Part shown: one piece after another, positions 47,748-56,222 of the stretch | Position numbering within the stretch: position 1 is the stretch's first letter | How the letters are laid out: every line of letters begins with the position of its first letter | NCBI GenBank assembly: GCA_024400635.1 | Contig: JAKSMI010000003.1 | Span: forward strand, 189,076-253,075 | Direction of reading: 5' to 3' | Source: Bacteroidales bacterium | GTDB lineage: Bacteria > Bacteroidota > Bacteroidia > Bacteroidales > WCHB1-69 | Length of the DNA stretch: 64,000 nt | Program-made: the position numbers and the translations under genes | The notes under the pieces: model-generated | What the model was told of the DNA's origin: nothing | Seen by the model: the letters and a program-made list of their open reading frames with translations, nothing else | The model's database searches: none

Positions 47748-48221
47748 TTAACGAAGTCTGTCGGCAGCGCGCACTTTCTTTTCGTCATTGCGAATCGCAC
47801 GATTGGCTAAAAACATGGCCACAGGCGGCAACACGAAAATCATAATCCATTTGTTGAACCGGAACGTGCTATTCGCCAAGACAGCATTTCTTTTGAAAAT
47901 ATAGTCAGGGAAAATCCATATCATCATCACGATGGCAATCAAAAAGACAAGCATGTTGAAAGAAACAATACGAGATTGCTTCATTCTGTCTTTGAATTTA
48001 AAAATGGCATACAGAGACATGCATGCGGAAACGATGAGAATCAAAGCGATATAAAGCGTATTCATCAAAACGCCTTCCATTGGGGGAATCAATTTCACGT
48101 TAAAGCAAGTGAAAACATAAGCGGAATCAGGAGTATATATCTTTCCAATGGGAATAAAAAGCAAAACAATCGTAACGACAAAAGCCACAAACAAATAAAC
48201 GGTCTGAATTCTTTGAATCAT
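47748..48221 (-). CDS. DUF4293 membrane protein
   Basis: A 157-residue protein with four membrane helices. MIQRIQTVYLFVAFVVTIVL is the family N-terminus, and the C-terminus is a charged tail (NRAIRNDEKKVRAADRLR). DUF4293 is a Bacteroidota family of unknown function. It is 29 bp after the DPP III gene and 11 bp before nnr. Confidence 0.92.
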   Translation of the reverse strand: MIQRIQTVYLFVAFVVTIVLLFIPIGKIYTPDSAYVFTCFNVKLIPPMEGVLMNTLYIALILIVSACMSLYAIFKFKDRMKQSRIVSFNMLVFLIAIVMMIWIFPDYIFKRNAVLANSTFRFNKWIMIFVLPPVAMFLANRAIRNDEKKVRAADRLR

Positions 48222-48250
48222 AGTTTTTTTAATTTAATTGAGTTATAAAA

Positions 48251-50305
48251 TTATTTAGACAAAAAATTGTATTTCTGGTCGTATTCCAGCATTTGATCGA
48301 CAAAGGAATTAGGGTAAACCAACTGTATGTCAACGATTTTACCATCTTTTTCTTTCACATCGAAAGTTGGATTGACGAAGCCACCATAAGGAGCGATATC
48401 CAACAGTGCATAACGATCTTTCACTTCACGATGTAAATCGGCATCTATCTTGATACCATATTTTTCAACCATCTGCTTTGCCTGCGCATAATTTCCCGTT
48501 GATTTGATGGTTTGAATTTCGCTGAGAAGCTTACCAAACAGCTGTCTTAATTTTTCATAATCATTGATTTTCACGAAGGTTTTATCGTCGCGTTTCATCA
48601 ATTCGACAACATGGTCAGCTTGACCATTTTCAAGGCACCAGCGAGCGATGATGGCACGATTTCTCATGTGAGCTTCGGTAATTTCGTTGCCCAATTCGAT
48701 GCGGTTAAGTTGAAGCATCAAACCATTGAGGATATATTTGTAATAGCAAGCCTTATAAGCATCATTATCAGGCAGAAGACCTAATTTAACCATCTGTGGA
48801 TCAGCAATATAATACAGAGAGAACAAATCGGCACGGGTTTCTTCAATCACGGAATGATAATTCTTGAGGGCAGCATCGCTCACCCCTGGCAACATTTGTC
48901 CAGAACCATGTCCCAAACATTCGTGCATATCAACTTGCAGATTATCAGACACATATCCATATTTCTGAATCAATTCGGCTTCTTCATCGGAATAATAGAA
49001 TTCAGCCCCCACCCCATTGCTTTGGCGGGCCTGGTCGTAAGCATACATCAAATTTTCAATCGTAACTGACTTTGAGCCGTAATCTTTGCGAATCCAGTTG
49101 GCGTTGGGCAAATTGATACCGATAGGAGGCGCCGGATAGCTGTCGCCGCCCAACTGCGCAACGGTTATCACCTTGGCAATTACGCCTTTAACCGTTTTTT
49201 TCTTGAACTGGTCTTCAATTGGAGAATGGTCTTCAAACCACTGGGCATTTTCGCTGATGATTTCTGTTCGTTTATTATTCTTGAAATCCTTATAGTTGAC
49301 CAAACCTTCCCAAGCGCCTTTCTGGCCGAGAGGATCATTATAAACTTCAATAAAACCATTGACATAATCAACTTGAGAAATCGTATCTTGAACCCACAAA
49401 ATATTGTAATCATCCCAGGTTTTCAAATCGCCATTGGTATAAAATTCCATCAATTTTTCAATATGTGCTTTTTGCGCCGGATTTTCAGCCACAGCGGCAG
49501 CTTTCTCCAACCAGTAAATAATTTGCTTGATAGCCTTACCATACAAGCCATCGGCTTTATAAACATCTTCAACAACCTGACCGTCAGCATTTTTAATAAG
49601 CTTTGAATTCAATCCGTATGAAATGGCTCGTTCTGGATCTGCCAAAGGAAAATTGGATTTCAACTGCTGATAATAGCTTTCAACTTCCTTTTCGGAAACG
49701 CCACTATAGAAATTCACAGCGGAATTTTTCACCAAATCAACATCAGTATTCTGACAAATCTTATTAGGATACCTTTGGGGATTGAAAACAATATCGACAA
49801 TATCGTTTTTAAACTCCTCAAACGACTGATAATCATCTAATTCAAATTCATTTTGATTAGAATTATCCAACAAGGAAATAAAGTATTCACGACTGATTTC
49901 CGGGAAGAACTTATCATTGGCATAGTGGTGATGAATGCCATTGGAGAACCAGAAACGCTTGGCATAAACGACAAAATTCATCCAATCTTCATTGTTTTTA
50001 TCACCATTGTAGCTTTGAAAAATATTATCGATGGTTGATTTCACAAGGAGGTTGGCTTCGCAGTTCTGGTCGAAAAGAATATCGCGACCGCAGCATGCCG
50101 CCTGACTCAGGTAATAAACAAGCTCTTTCTGCTGCAGCGAAAGGCTGTCCCAATCATCGACGCGATAACGCATGATTTCAATGTCAGCAAAGCGGTCAAT
50201 GACGAAATCGAAATCGGCATCATCATTAACAGGTTGATTTTCGGGATTTTTGCAAGCAGAAAAGAGGGTTGTTGCCAAGGCTAATAAGATTATGATTTTT
50301 TTCAT
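48251..50305 (-). CDS. Dipeptidyl peptidase III-like M49 zinc peptidase, lipoprotein
   Basis: DPP III removes dipeptides from the N-terminus of short peptides. The zinc motif HExxxH is present as HECLGH (about residue 461), with the third ligand in EETRADLFSLYY. NGVGAEFYYSDEEAELIQKY and MHECLGHGSGQM fit M49. The ATG at 50305 begins a lipoprotein signal with Cys at about 19 (TLFSACKN); the frame is open 24 nt further. An envelope-anchored DPP III is common in Bacteroidota, whereas the eukaryotic enzyme is cytosolic. It heads an operon with DUF4293 and nnr and faces a divergent gene. Confidence 0.93.
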   Translation of the reverse strand: MKKIIILLALATTLFSACKNPENQPVNDDADFDFVIDRFADIEIMRYRVDDWDSLSLQQKELVYYLSQAACCGRDILFDQNCEANLLVKSTIDNIFQSYNGDKNNEDWMNFVVYAKRFWFSNGIHHHYANDKFFPEISREYFISLLDNSNQNEFELDDYQSFEEFKNDIVDIVFNPQRYPNKICQNTDVDLVKNSAVNFYSGVSEKEVESYYQQLKSNFPLADPERAISYGLNSKLIKNADGQVVEDVYKADGLYGKAIKQIIYWLEKAAAVAENPAQKAHIEKLMEFYTNGDLKTWDDYNILWVQDTISQVDYVNGFIEVYNDPLGQKGAWEGLVNYKDFKNNKRTEIISENAQWFEDHSPIEDQFKKKTVKGVIAKVITVAQLGGDSYPAPPIGINLPNANWIRKDYGSKSVTIENLMYAYDQARQSNGVGAEFYYSDEEAELIQKYGYVSDNLQVDMHECLGHGSGQMLPGVSDAALKNYHSVIEETRADLFSLYYIADPQMVKLGLLPDNDAYKACYYKYILNGLMLQLNRIELGNEITEAHMRNRAIIARWCLENGQADHVVELMKRDDKTFVKINDYEKLRQLFGKLLSEIQTIKSTGNYAQAKQMVEKYGIKIDADLHREVKDRYALLDIAPYGGFVNPTFDVKEKDGKIVDIQLVYPNSFVDQMLEYDQKYNFLSK

Positions 50306-50326
50306 ATGGGTATGTAAAAAGGATGG

Positions 50327-50334
50327 CAAAAATA
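50327..50334 (-). promoter_or_regulatory. Predicted -7 box of the DPP III operon
   Basis: The minus strand reads TATTTTTG (TAnnTTTG), 21 bp before the ATG at 50305. It lies only 12 bp from the -7 box of the divergent gene, so the two promoters overlap. Confidence 0.55.
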
Positions 50335-50346
50335 CAAAAAATTATG

Positions 50347-50354
50347 TAAATTTG
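50347..50354 (+). promoter_or_regulatory. Predicted -7 box of the divergent hypothetical gene
   Basis: TAAATTTG matches TAnnTTTG, 20 bp before the GTG at 50375. Its -33 region is the -7 box of the opposite promoter. Confidence 0.5.
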
Positions 50355-50374
50355 CATTTTCAAAAAATAATAAT

Positions 50375-50974
50375 GTGTATCTAAATTCGGAGTTGTTTAA
50401 GGATTTTCTCAACCATCGTGAAATCACGTGGTTAGGTGTGGATTTCTCGAAAGCGAAATTTACGCGTTCGGGATTTTCCTTGCCTCAGGACGCCTTGCAA
50501 CGCTATTTCATAGACTGGAACACATTGATTATTACTGACCAGAAAAAGTACGATGTGCGGATGAGTTTTAGAAAGCCCATCATGCAATATGACCTGTCGT
50601 GGGTTACAAAACGTAATAAATCGGTCAAAGTCAACAACCTGCTTTGTGATTTCATCACTGTCAACGCCGTTTATTCCGACGAGGAGATGGTGGCACACGT
50701 TGAATCTTCTTTAGAGAATGTCTCTTGCGACAGCACCTACGCTTTGTTTTATCTTGTAGAGTCATTTGACGACCACACGAAATTGGGAACAGTCTGGGTG
50801 ATTATCCTTAATATGGAGGTCAAGAGAGTAGTCCTATGCGAGAAATTCATGAAATCGCCAGGAGGATTCAACTTGAGGAACTACTGGGGCAGAGTATTTT
50901 ACAATCTGTTTTTCGACATTCAGAAATATGCCTACCTCCGTTGGGAGAATATGGTCAGGACCGAACTATCATAG
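50375..50974 (+). CDS. Uncharacterised cytoplasmic protein, about 200 residues
   Basis: Not recognised. It has 199 residues, no signal peptide and no membrane helix. It begins at a GTG (50375); an ATG two bases earlier is in another frame and stops after three codons. Features are an aromatic, basic core (EITWLGVDFSKAKFTRSGF, YDVRMSFRKPIMQYDLSWVT) and a late hydrophobic strand (LGTVWVIILNMEVKRVVLCE). The pattern WLGVDFSKAK recurs in uncharacterised Bacteroidota proteins, without known function. It is followed by the phosphohexomutase gene after 25 bp and could be in the same transcript. Confidence 0.75.
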   Translation: MYLNSELFKDFLNHREITWLGVDFSKAKFTRSGFSLPQDALQRYFIDWNTLIITDQKKYDVRMSFRKPIMQYDLSWVTKRNKSVKVNNLLCDFITVNAVYSDEEMVAHVESSLENVSCDSTYALFYLVESFDDHTKLGTVWVIILNMEVKRVVLCEKFMKSPGGFNLRNYWGRVFYNLFFDIQKYAYLRWENMVRTELS

Positions 50975-50999
50975 TATTTTCATTATAAAATACATTCAA

Positions 51000-52343
51000 A
51001 TGGGAGCATTTAAATCGTATGACATCAGGGGTGTTTATGGCGAAGATTTCACCTTGGAAGATGTGTACCGCATAGGTTATTTCCTTCCGCAGCTTCTCAA
51101 TGCCAAACGCGTGCTGGTAGGTCGCGACATGCGACTTTCATCGCCAGACATGTTTGCGAGTCTGAGCAAGGGAATTACCGATGCAGGTGCCGATGTGTGT
51201 GACATGGGGCTCTGCACCACACCAATGGTCTATTACTTCACCGCCAAACACGGCTTTGACGCCTCAGTGATGATTACCGCCTCTCACAATCCCAAAGAGC
51301 ACAACGGACTGAAAATATCGAGGCACGATGCCCTCCCCGTCGGCTTTGACACCGGACTTGGCGAACTGCAGAAGATGGTCAAGGAAAAGCCGCTTGTTCC
51401 CGCGACAGAGAAAGGCAAAATCATCGACTATCCCGTCAAGGATGAATACCTTGCATTCCTTAGCCAATATCACCACGACATTTCCAACTTGAAAATCGTA
51501 ATGGACTGTTCCAACGGAATGTCTTCGATTTTAGTCAAAGACATTTTCGGCGAGCTTCCGATATATATGTACAATGAATTGGACGGCACTTTCCCTCACC
51601 ACGAAGCGAATCCCCTCGAGCCACAAAATATCAAAGACTTGCAACGTCGGGTAAAGCTGGAACATGCCGACATTGGCGTCATCTTTGATGGCGACGCCGA
51701 CCGCGTAATGTTCGTTGATGAAAACGGAACCTTCATCCCCCCAGACCTGATGATTGCCGTTTTGGGGCGCTATTTCATCCAGGAAAAGAATGTGCAGGGC
51801 AAAGTCATCATTGACATCCGCAGTTCAAAATCGGTGAGTGAATACATTGAAAAACTCGGACGTGAAGTTTACACCTGGCGTGTGGGAAGAGCATACGCAG
51901 CCCTCAAGTTAAGAGAAATCGACGGCGCTTTCGGTGGAGAATTTGCCGGACATTATTACTTCCGCGACTTTTTCTATTCCGACTCCGCAATGATTGCATC
52001 ACAAGTTATTCTCCATATTATCAGCGACTTAAAAAAAGAAGGAAAAACTATTTCCCAATTAATTGACGAAATTGCCAACTATAAAAACACTGGGGAAATC
52101 AATTTCAGAATCGAAGATAAAAAGTCGGCCATGGAAGCCTTGAAAGACCATTTCTGCAAGCAAGAGCAATATCAAAAACTGATGGACTTTGATGGATACC
52201 GCATTGAATTTGCCGATTGGTGGTTCAACGTGCGCCCATCCAACACCGAACCCTATCTGCGTCTCCTGATGGAAGCCAAAACGCAACAGCTATTGGATGA
52301 GAAATTGGCTGAAGCCACAAAAATCATCAAATCATTCAATTGA
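51000..52343 (+). CDS. Phosphomannomutase / phosphoglucomutase
   Basis: A phosphohexomutase that moves phosphate between the 1 and 6 positions of mannose or glucose. I chose the ATG at 51000 (MGAFKSYDIRGVYGED) over the open frame to 50928. All four domains are seen: the active Ser in MITASHNPKEHNG, the metal loop FDGDADRVMF, the sugar loop GGEFAGHYYF and the phosphate loop RPSNTEPYLRL. At 447 residues it is complete. The substrate cannot be fixed from sequence. With ManA at 32940 it can supply mannose-1-phosphate for envelope glycans. Confidence 0.95.
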   Translation: MGAFKSYDIRGVYGEDFTLEDVYRIGYFLPQLLNAKRVLVGRDMRLSSPDMFASLSKGITDAGADVCDMGLCTTPMVYYFTAKHGFDASVMITASHNPKEHNGLKISRHDALPVGFDTGLGELQKMVKEKPLVPATEKGKIIDYPVKDEYLAFLSQYHHDISNLKIVMDCSNGMSSILVKDIFGELPIYMYNELDGTFPHHEANPLEPQNIKDLQRRVKLEHADIGVIFDGDADRVMFVDENGTFIPPDLMIAVLGRYFIQEKNVQGKVIIDIRSSKSVSEYIEKLGREVYTWRVGRAYAALKLREIDGAFGGEFAGHYYFRDFFYSDSAMIASQVILHIISDLKKEGKTISQLIDEIANYKNTGEINFRIEDKKSAMEALKDHFCKQEQYQKLMDFDGYRIEFADWWFNVRPSNTEPYLRLLMEAKTQQLLDEKLAEATKIIKSFN

Positions 52344-52367
52344 TAATCAATCAAAAATCTAAATACA

Positions 52368-52706
52368 ATGCAATTTTTCAAAGAAGCTCCATTTTCAGTA
52401 ACCATCTGCGATAAAAATGGGAAAATCTTGGACATGAACGACAAATCCGTTGCCACTTTTGTCAAGGACGGCAAAAGCATCATCGGAAATTCGTTATTGG
52501 ACTGCCATCCTGAACCCGCTCGCAGCAAATTGTTAGGTTTGTTGGAAAATCACAATGTCAACTGCTACACCATCGAAAAAAACGGCATTAAAAAGATGAT
52601 TTACCAAGCGCCATGGTTCGAGGATGGTGAATTTGCCGGTTACATTGAATTGTCGATGGAGATTCCTTTCGAAATGCCGCATTACGTCAGGAAACCGAAG
52701 AATTAA
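52368..52706 (+). CDS. Single PAS-domain protein
   Basis: A 112-residue cytoplasmic protein that is just one PAS domain: APFSVTICDKNGKILDMNDK, then IIGNSLLDCHPEPARSKLLG and YIELSMEIPFEMPHY. There is no output domain, so it may sense a ligand and act on a partner. It is 24 bp after the phosphohexomutase gene. Confidence 0.85.
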   Translation: MQFFKEAPFSVTICDKNGKILDMNDKSVATFVKDGKSIIGNSLLDCHPEPARSKLLGLLENHNVNCYTIEKNGIKKMIYQAPWFEDGEFAGYIELSMEIPFEMPHYVRKPKN

Positions 52707-52885
52707 CCTAAACTTTTCTTTTCCTTACTCTTTGGTGAAAACATGCACCTTGAACGGCCTTTACACGGCAAGCGCATCAAGGCGTGGTAACTGCTGCCCC
52801 TTGAATGCAAACAAGTATATAATGGCATTTTTTCAAGCAAAAAAATAAAATTTTCAAAAAATGTGTTTTGTATTGAAAAAAGTTG
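52707..52885. other. Non-coding gap before the tRNA genes
   Basis: About 180 bp without an open frame of note. It begins with a pyrimidine run, holds a short direct CCTTGAA pair near 52747 and 52797, and turns AT-rich toward the tRNA promoter. I see no terminator, repeat or known RNA. Confidence 0.5.
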
Positions 52886-52893
52886 TAATTTTG
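52886..52893 (+). promoter_or_regulatory. Predicted -7 box of the tRNA pair
   Basis: TAATTTTG matches TAnnTTTG, 14 bp before the tRNA-Pro 5' end. A TTTG at 52867-52870 is 15 bp upstream, a little close for -33. Confidence 0.55.
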
Positions 52894-52907
52894 CACCTCG
52901 AAAAAAA

Positions 52908-52982
52908 CGGGATATAGCGTAGTCCGGTTATCGCGCCTGCTTTGGGAGCAGGAGGTCGCCTGTTCGAATCAGGCTATCCCGA
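52908..52982 (+). tRNA. tRNA-Pro(UGG)
   Basis: A 75-nt cloverleaf. The acceptor stem CGGGATA pairs with TATCCCG (52975-52981), with discriminator A. The anticodon arm CCTGC-TTTGGGA-GCAGG carries TGG, and the T arm CCTG-TTCGAATC-AGG is regular. The CCA end is not encoded. It reads proline CCN codons, mainly CCA. Confidence 0.95.
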
Positions 52983-52988
52983 CGAGGA

Positions 52989-53062
52989 GGTTCCGTAGCT
53001 CAACTGGATAGAGCAGCTGCCTTCTAAGCAGCAGGTTCCGCGTTCGAGTCGCGGCGGAATCA
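52989..53062 (+). tRNA. tRNA-Arg(UCU)
   Basis: A 74-nt cloverleaf 6 bp after tRNA-Pro. The acceptor stem GGTTCCG pairs with CGGAATC (one G-U). The anticodon arm GCTGC-CTTCTAA-GCAGC carries TCT, for AGA and AGG codons. The T arm is GCG-TTCGAGTC-GCG-like. The CCA end is not encoded. Confidence 0.95.
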
Positions 53063-53077
53063 CAAAAAGGAACCACA

Positions 53078-53109
53078 AAAAAGGGTTTGACTATGGTCAA
53101 ACCCTTTTT
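53078..53109. terminator. Bidirectional terminator shared by the tRNAs and dxs
   Basis: A 9-bp GC-containing stem (GGGTTTGAC with GTCAAACCC) is flanked by A5 and T5 and has a TATG loop. It can end the tRNA transcript on the plus strand and the greA-dxs operon on the minus strand, whose last stop is at 53132. Confidence 0.9.
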
Positions 53110-53131
53110 CATTACACATTTTTTCTATTTG

Positions 53132-55033
53132 CTATTGAATTTCCGATTTTGCCTTGGCAATCTTCTCTACCAAACTATCCGCATCAAAGCCCAATTCCTT
53201 ATATAAGGAAGGAATATCGCCATGGGGAACGAAATGATCTTCTATGGCAACATGCTCAAGTCTGTTATCGAGCTTTCTGTTGCTCAAGAATTCTGAAACC
53301 GCAGAGAACAAGCCTCCTTGTGCAACACCATCTTCTACAGTAATCAACACCTTATGTCGTGCGGCAATATCTGCCAACAAGTCTTCATCTATAGGTTTGA
53401 GGAAACGCATATCCACGTGCGTCGGTTCAATATTCTGTTGCTTTAACATCTCTAAAGCCGAAGCGACATTGTTGCCCAAAGGCCCCAAGGTCAGCACTGC
53501 AACATCACTACCTTTCTTCAAAACGCGGCCTTTACCAATCTGCAATTCTTCAGGTTCATTGTGCCAATCCTTCAATACTCCCCTACCCCTTGGATATCGA
53601 ATGGCGAAAGGTAGTCCGCCACGCTGTGAATTGCGATATGCCGTAAGCATCAAATTACGCAGTTCGTGTTCATTGAGCGGGGAAGAAATAATCATATTGG
53701 GGATGGAACGCAAAAATGCCAAGTCAAAAATTCCCTGATGCGTTACACCATCTTCCCCGACCACACCGCCACGGTCAATACAAAATATGACTGGCAACTT
53801 CTGCAAAGCCACATCATGAACAATCTGATCATAAGAACGCTGTAAAAACGTGGAATAGATATTACAGAACGGCACCAATCCCCCCACGGCCAAACCCGCA
53901 GAAAAAGTCACTGCATGCTGTTCGGCAATGCCGACGTCAAAAACACGTTCGGGAAAGACTTTGTCCATAATGGTCAAAGAACAACCCGTAGCCATGGCTG
54001 GTGTAATGCCCACGACTTTTTCATCCATACGGGCAAATTCCAGAATTGTTTCTCCAAAAACGTCCTGATACTTGGGTGCTTGATTCACCGCGTTCGACTT
54101 AATCAGCAAACCTGTCTCCGGGTCAAACTGCCCTGGCGCGTGATAGGTGGTTTGATGCTCTTCCGCCAACTTCAGTCCTTTGCCTTTCACTGTAATCACG
54201 TGCAGCAATTTTGGGCCTGGAATAGACTTCAGATCGCGAAGCGTTTTAACCAAAACCTTGACATCATGTCCGTTAGCCGGTCCAAAATATCGGAAGCCCA
54301 AACTTTGGAACAAGTTACTTCCACTCAAGAGGAAACCTTTAATTCCATTGCCAACTTCGCTAATCCAACGGGCTATCTTATTGGAAATCTTTCTTTTAGA
54401 AGTAAAAAAATTCCATGCTTTTGTCTTAAAATTATTATATCCCGGTGACGAAGTGATGTGCAACAAGTATGAACTCATCGCACTTCTATTATCATCGATA
54501 GCCATCTTGTTATCATTGAGGATGACCAGCATATTGACATTACGGATGCCTGCTTCATTGATAGCTTCGAAAGCCATTCCCCCTCCAATGGAGGCGTCTC
54601 CAATGACGGCAATGTGACTACGATTTTGGTCGCCTGTAAGTTGAGCGGCTTGGGCCATTCCCAAAATGGCGGAGATGGACGTCGAAGCATGTCCTGTTCC
54701 GAAAGCATCATACTCACTCTCACTCATTGTCGGGAAGCCACTGATTCCATGATACTTGCGGTTATTATGGAATTGTTCTCTGCGTCCGGTAATGATTTTA
54801 TGAGCATAGGCTTGGTGCCCCACATCCCACACCAACTTATCATTAGGCGTATCAAATACATAATGGATTGCCACCGCCAATTCCACGGCACCCAAACTCG
54901 AGCCTAAATGGCCGGGATTGTGAGACGTCTCAGAAATGATGTAATCACGGATTTCCTCGCAAAGTTGAGGCAATTCCGAGACTGACAATTTCTTCAGATC
55001 TGCCGGTGAATCAATCTTATCGAGATATTTCAT
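53132..55033 (-). CDS. dxs: 1-deoxy-D-xylulose-5-phosphate synthase
   Basis: The first enzyme of the MEP pathway to isoprenoids, joining pyruvate and glyceraldehyde-3-phosphate with thiamine diphosphate. It has 633 residues. Elements seen are GHLGSSLGAVELAVAIHY, VWDVGHQAYAHKI, the TPP loop IGDASIGGGMAFEAIN with LNDNKMAI, the catalytic-Glu region DVGIAEQHAVTFSAGLA, and CIDRGGVVGEDGVTHQG. All three domains are complete. Its start overlaps the GT4 stop by 17 nt. It is the last gene of the operon, before the shared terminator. Confidence 0.97.
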   Translation of the reverse strand: MKYLDKIDSPADLKKLSVSELPQLCEEIRDYIISETSHNPGHLGSSLGAVELAVAIHYVFDTPNDKLVWDVGHQAYAHKIITGRREQFHNNRKYHGISGFPTMSESEYDAFGTGHASTSISAILGMAQAAQLTGDQNRSHIAVIGDASIGGGMAFEAINEAGIRNVNMLVILNDNKMAIDDNRSAMSSYLLHITSSPGYNNFKTKAWNFFTSKRKISNKIARWISEVGNGIKGFLLSGSNLFQSLGFRYFGPANGHDVKVLVKTLRDLKSIPGPKLLHVITVKGKGLKLAEEHQTTYHAPGQFDPETGLLIKSNAVNQAPKYQDVFGETILEFARMDEKVVGITPAMATGCSLTIMDKVFPERVFDVGIAEQHAVTFSAGLAVGGLVPFCNIYSTFLQRSYDQIVHDVALQKLPVIFCIDRGGVVGEDGVTHQGIFDLAFLRSIPNMIISSPLNEHELRNLMLTAYRNSQRGGLPFAIRYPRGRGVLKDWHNEPEELQIGKGRVLKKGSDVAVLTLGPLGNNVASALEMLKQQNIEPTHVDMRFLKPIDEDLLADIAARHKVLITVEDGVAQGGLFSAVSEFLSNRKLDNRLEHVAIEDHFVPHGDIPSLYKELGFDADSLVEKIAKAKSEIQ

Positions 55034-56222
55034 TATAAAAATCTATCAAATCGTGTGTGATTAATTCTGAATTATGATGCAAAGCTACATAATTTCTTGC
55101 ATTTTCACCTATAATGGCACAAATATCAGGAGTGTTAACGCACTTTTCTATCACCTTCAAAAATTCCTCTGCCGTATCGGCAATAAAGATATTCTTGCCA
55201 TTTTCAACTTCCAAGCCTTCCGCACCAACACTGGTGGTAATGATGGTTTTCCCCAATGCCATTCCTTCAATAATCTTGATACGGATACCACTACCCGACA
55301 GCAAAGGAACCACCATAATGTCCTTTTCCAGCATGAATTCATTGGCACTTTCCACTTCACCAACAATATGGACATTATCAGAACGATACTCCCGAATCTT
55401 TTCAGGAATTCCACGACCAGCAATATCAAAAGTCAAATGGGGAAAATGTTGCAATATCAAAGGGAAAATATCATCCAAAAACCATTCCAATCCCTCTACA
55501 TTAGGCAGCCAATTCATGCTTCCAATATGGAAAAGTTCAGGTTTGTCAGAAGGAATATAATCTTCTTCTGATTCATAATCATCCACATTGATGCCAAATG
55601 GTATCACGCGGCCAGGAGTATCGCCAGCTACTTCACGAAAGAATTTATCATCAACTTCTGAGATGGCCATATAACCATCCACTTTCGACATCAACGAACA
55701 CTCATAATTCTTCAGTTGACGATTCATCTTTTCAAGCAGAATTTTCTTTCCGCATGAAAGGTGGTTCTGAGCGATTCTTTCCCAAATCAAATGCTCTATG
55801 TTATGTAAACGCACCACGATTTTTGCCTTTGAATACTGACGAATGATGGGAATATATGGGGTAACGAATATCGATTCTATCTGGACAATATCAAAATTCT
55901 GATCCTGAAGTACTTGTATCAGTTTCTTAGACATCTCTTTCGAGAAAAAGCGATAAACATGATACGATAGGCCGCGGAGCAGGAAAGACAAAGCTTCAAA
56001 ATACTTGATTCTTGTATCGACGAAAACAGTTTCAAACCGCGTTTTTTCGAGGTAATCCTCAGGTAGCGCATCTGGACGATACGGGTGTTTTGGAGTCGCC
56101 ACTGAAAGTACCTTCACCTGATGTCCCGCACTCAACAATCCCTGCGTGATATTGTTAATCGCGATACACCCTCCATCTACGGCTGGCATCGGTGGTTTAT
56201 GACACAACTGCAAGATCCTCAT
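55017..56222 (-). CDS. GT4-family glycosyltransferase
   Basis: A GT-B fold glycosyltransferase of 401 residues from the ATG at 56222 (MRILQLCHKPPMPAVDGG), which overlaps the lptF/G stop by 4 nt (ATGA). The open frame to 56264 lies inside that gene. The N-terminal VDGGCIAINNITQGL is the acceptor-side loop, and SGSGIRIKIIEGMALGKTII holds the nucleotide-sugar Glu (ExxxxGxxxI). It probably makes part of a surface glycan together with the lipid exporter before it. Donor and acceptor are unknown. Confidence 0.9.
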   Translation of the reverse strand: MRILQLCHKPPMPAVDGGCIAINNITQGLLSAGHQVKVLSVATPKHPYRPDALPEDYLEKTRFETVFVDTRIKYFEALSFLLRGLSYHVYRFFSKEMSKKLIQVLQDQNFDIVQIESIFVTPYIPIIRQYSKAKIVVRLHNIEHLIWERIAQNHLSCGKKILLEKMNRQLKNYECSLMSKVDGYMAISEVDDKFFREVAGDTPGRVIPFGINVDDYESEEDYIPSDKPELFHIGSMNWLPNVEGLEWFLDDIFPLILQHFPHLTFDIAGRGIPEKIREYRSDNVHIVGEVESANEFMLEKDIMVVPLLSGSGIRIKIIEGMALGKTIITTSVGAEGLEVENGKNIFIADTAEEFLKVIEKCVNTPDICAIIGENARNYVALHHNSELITHDLIDFYNEISR

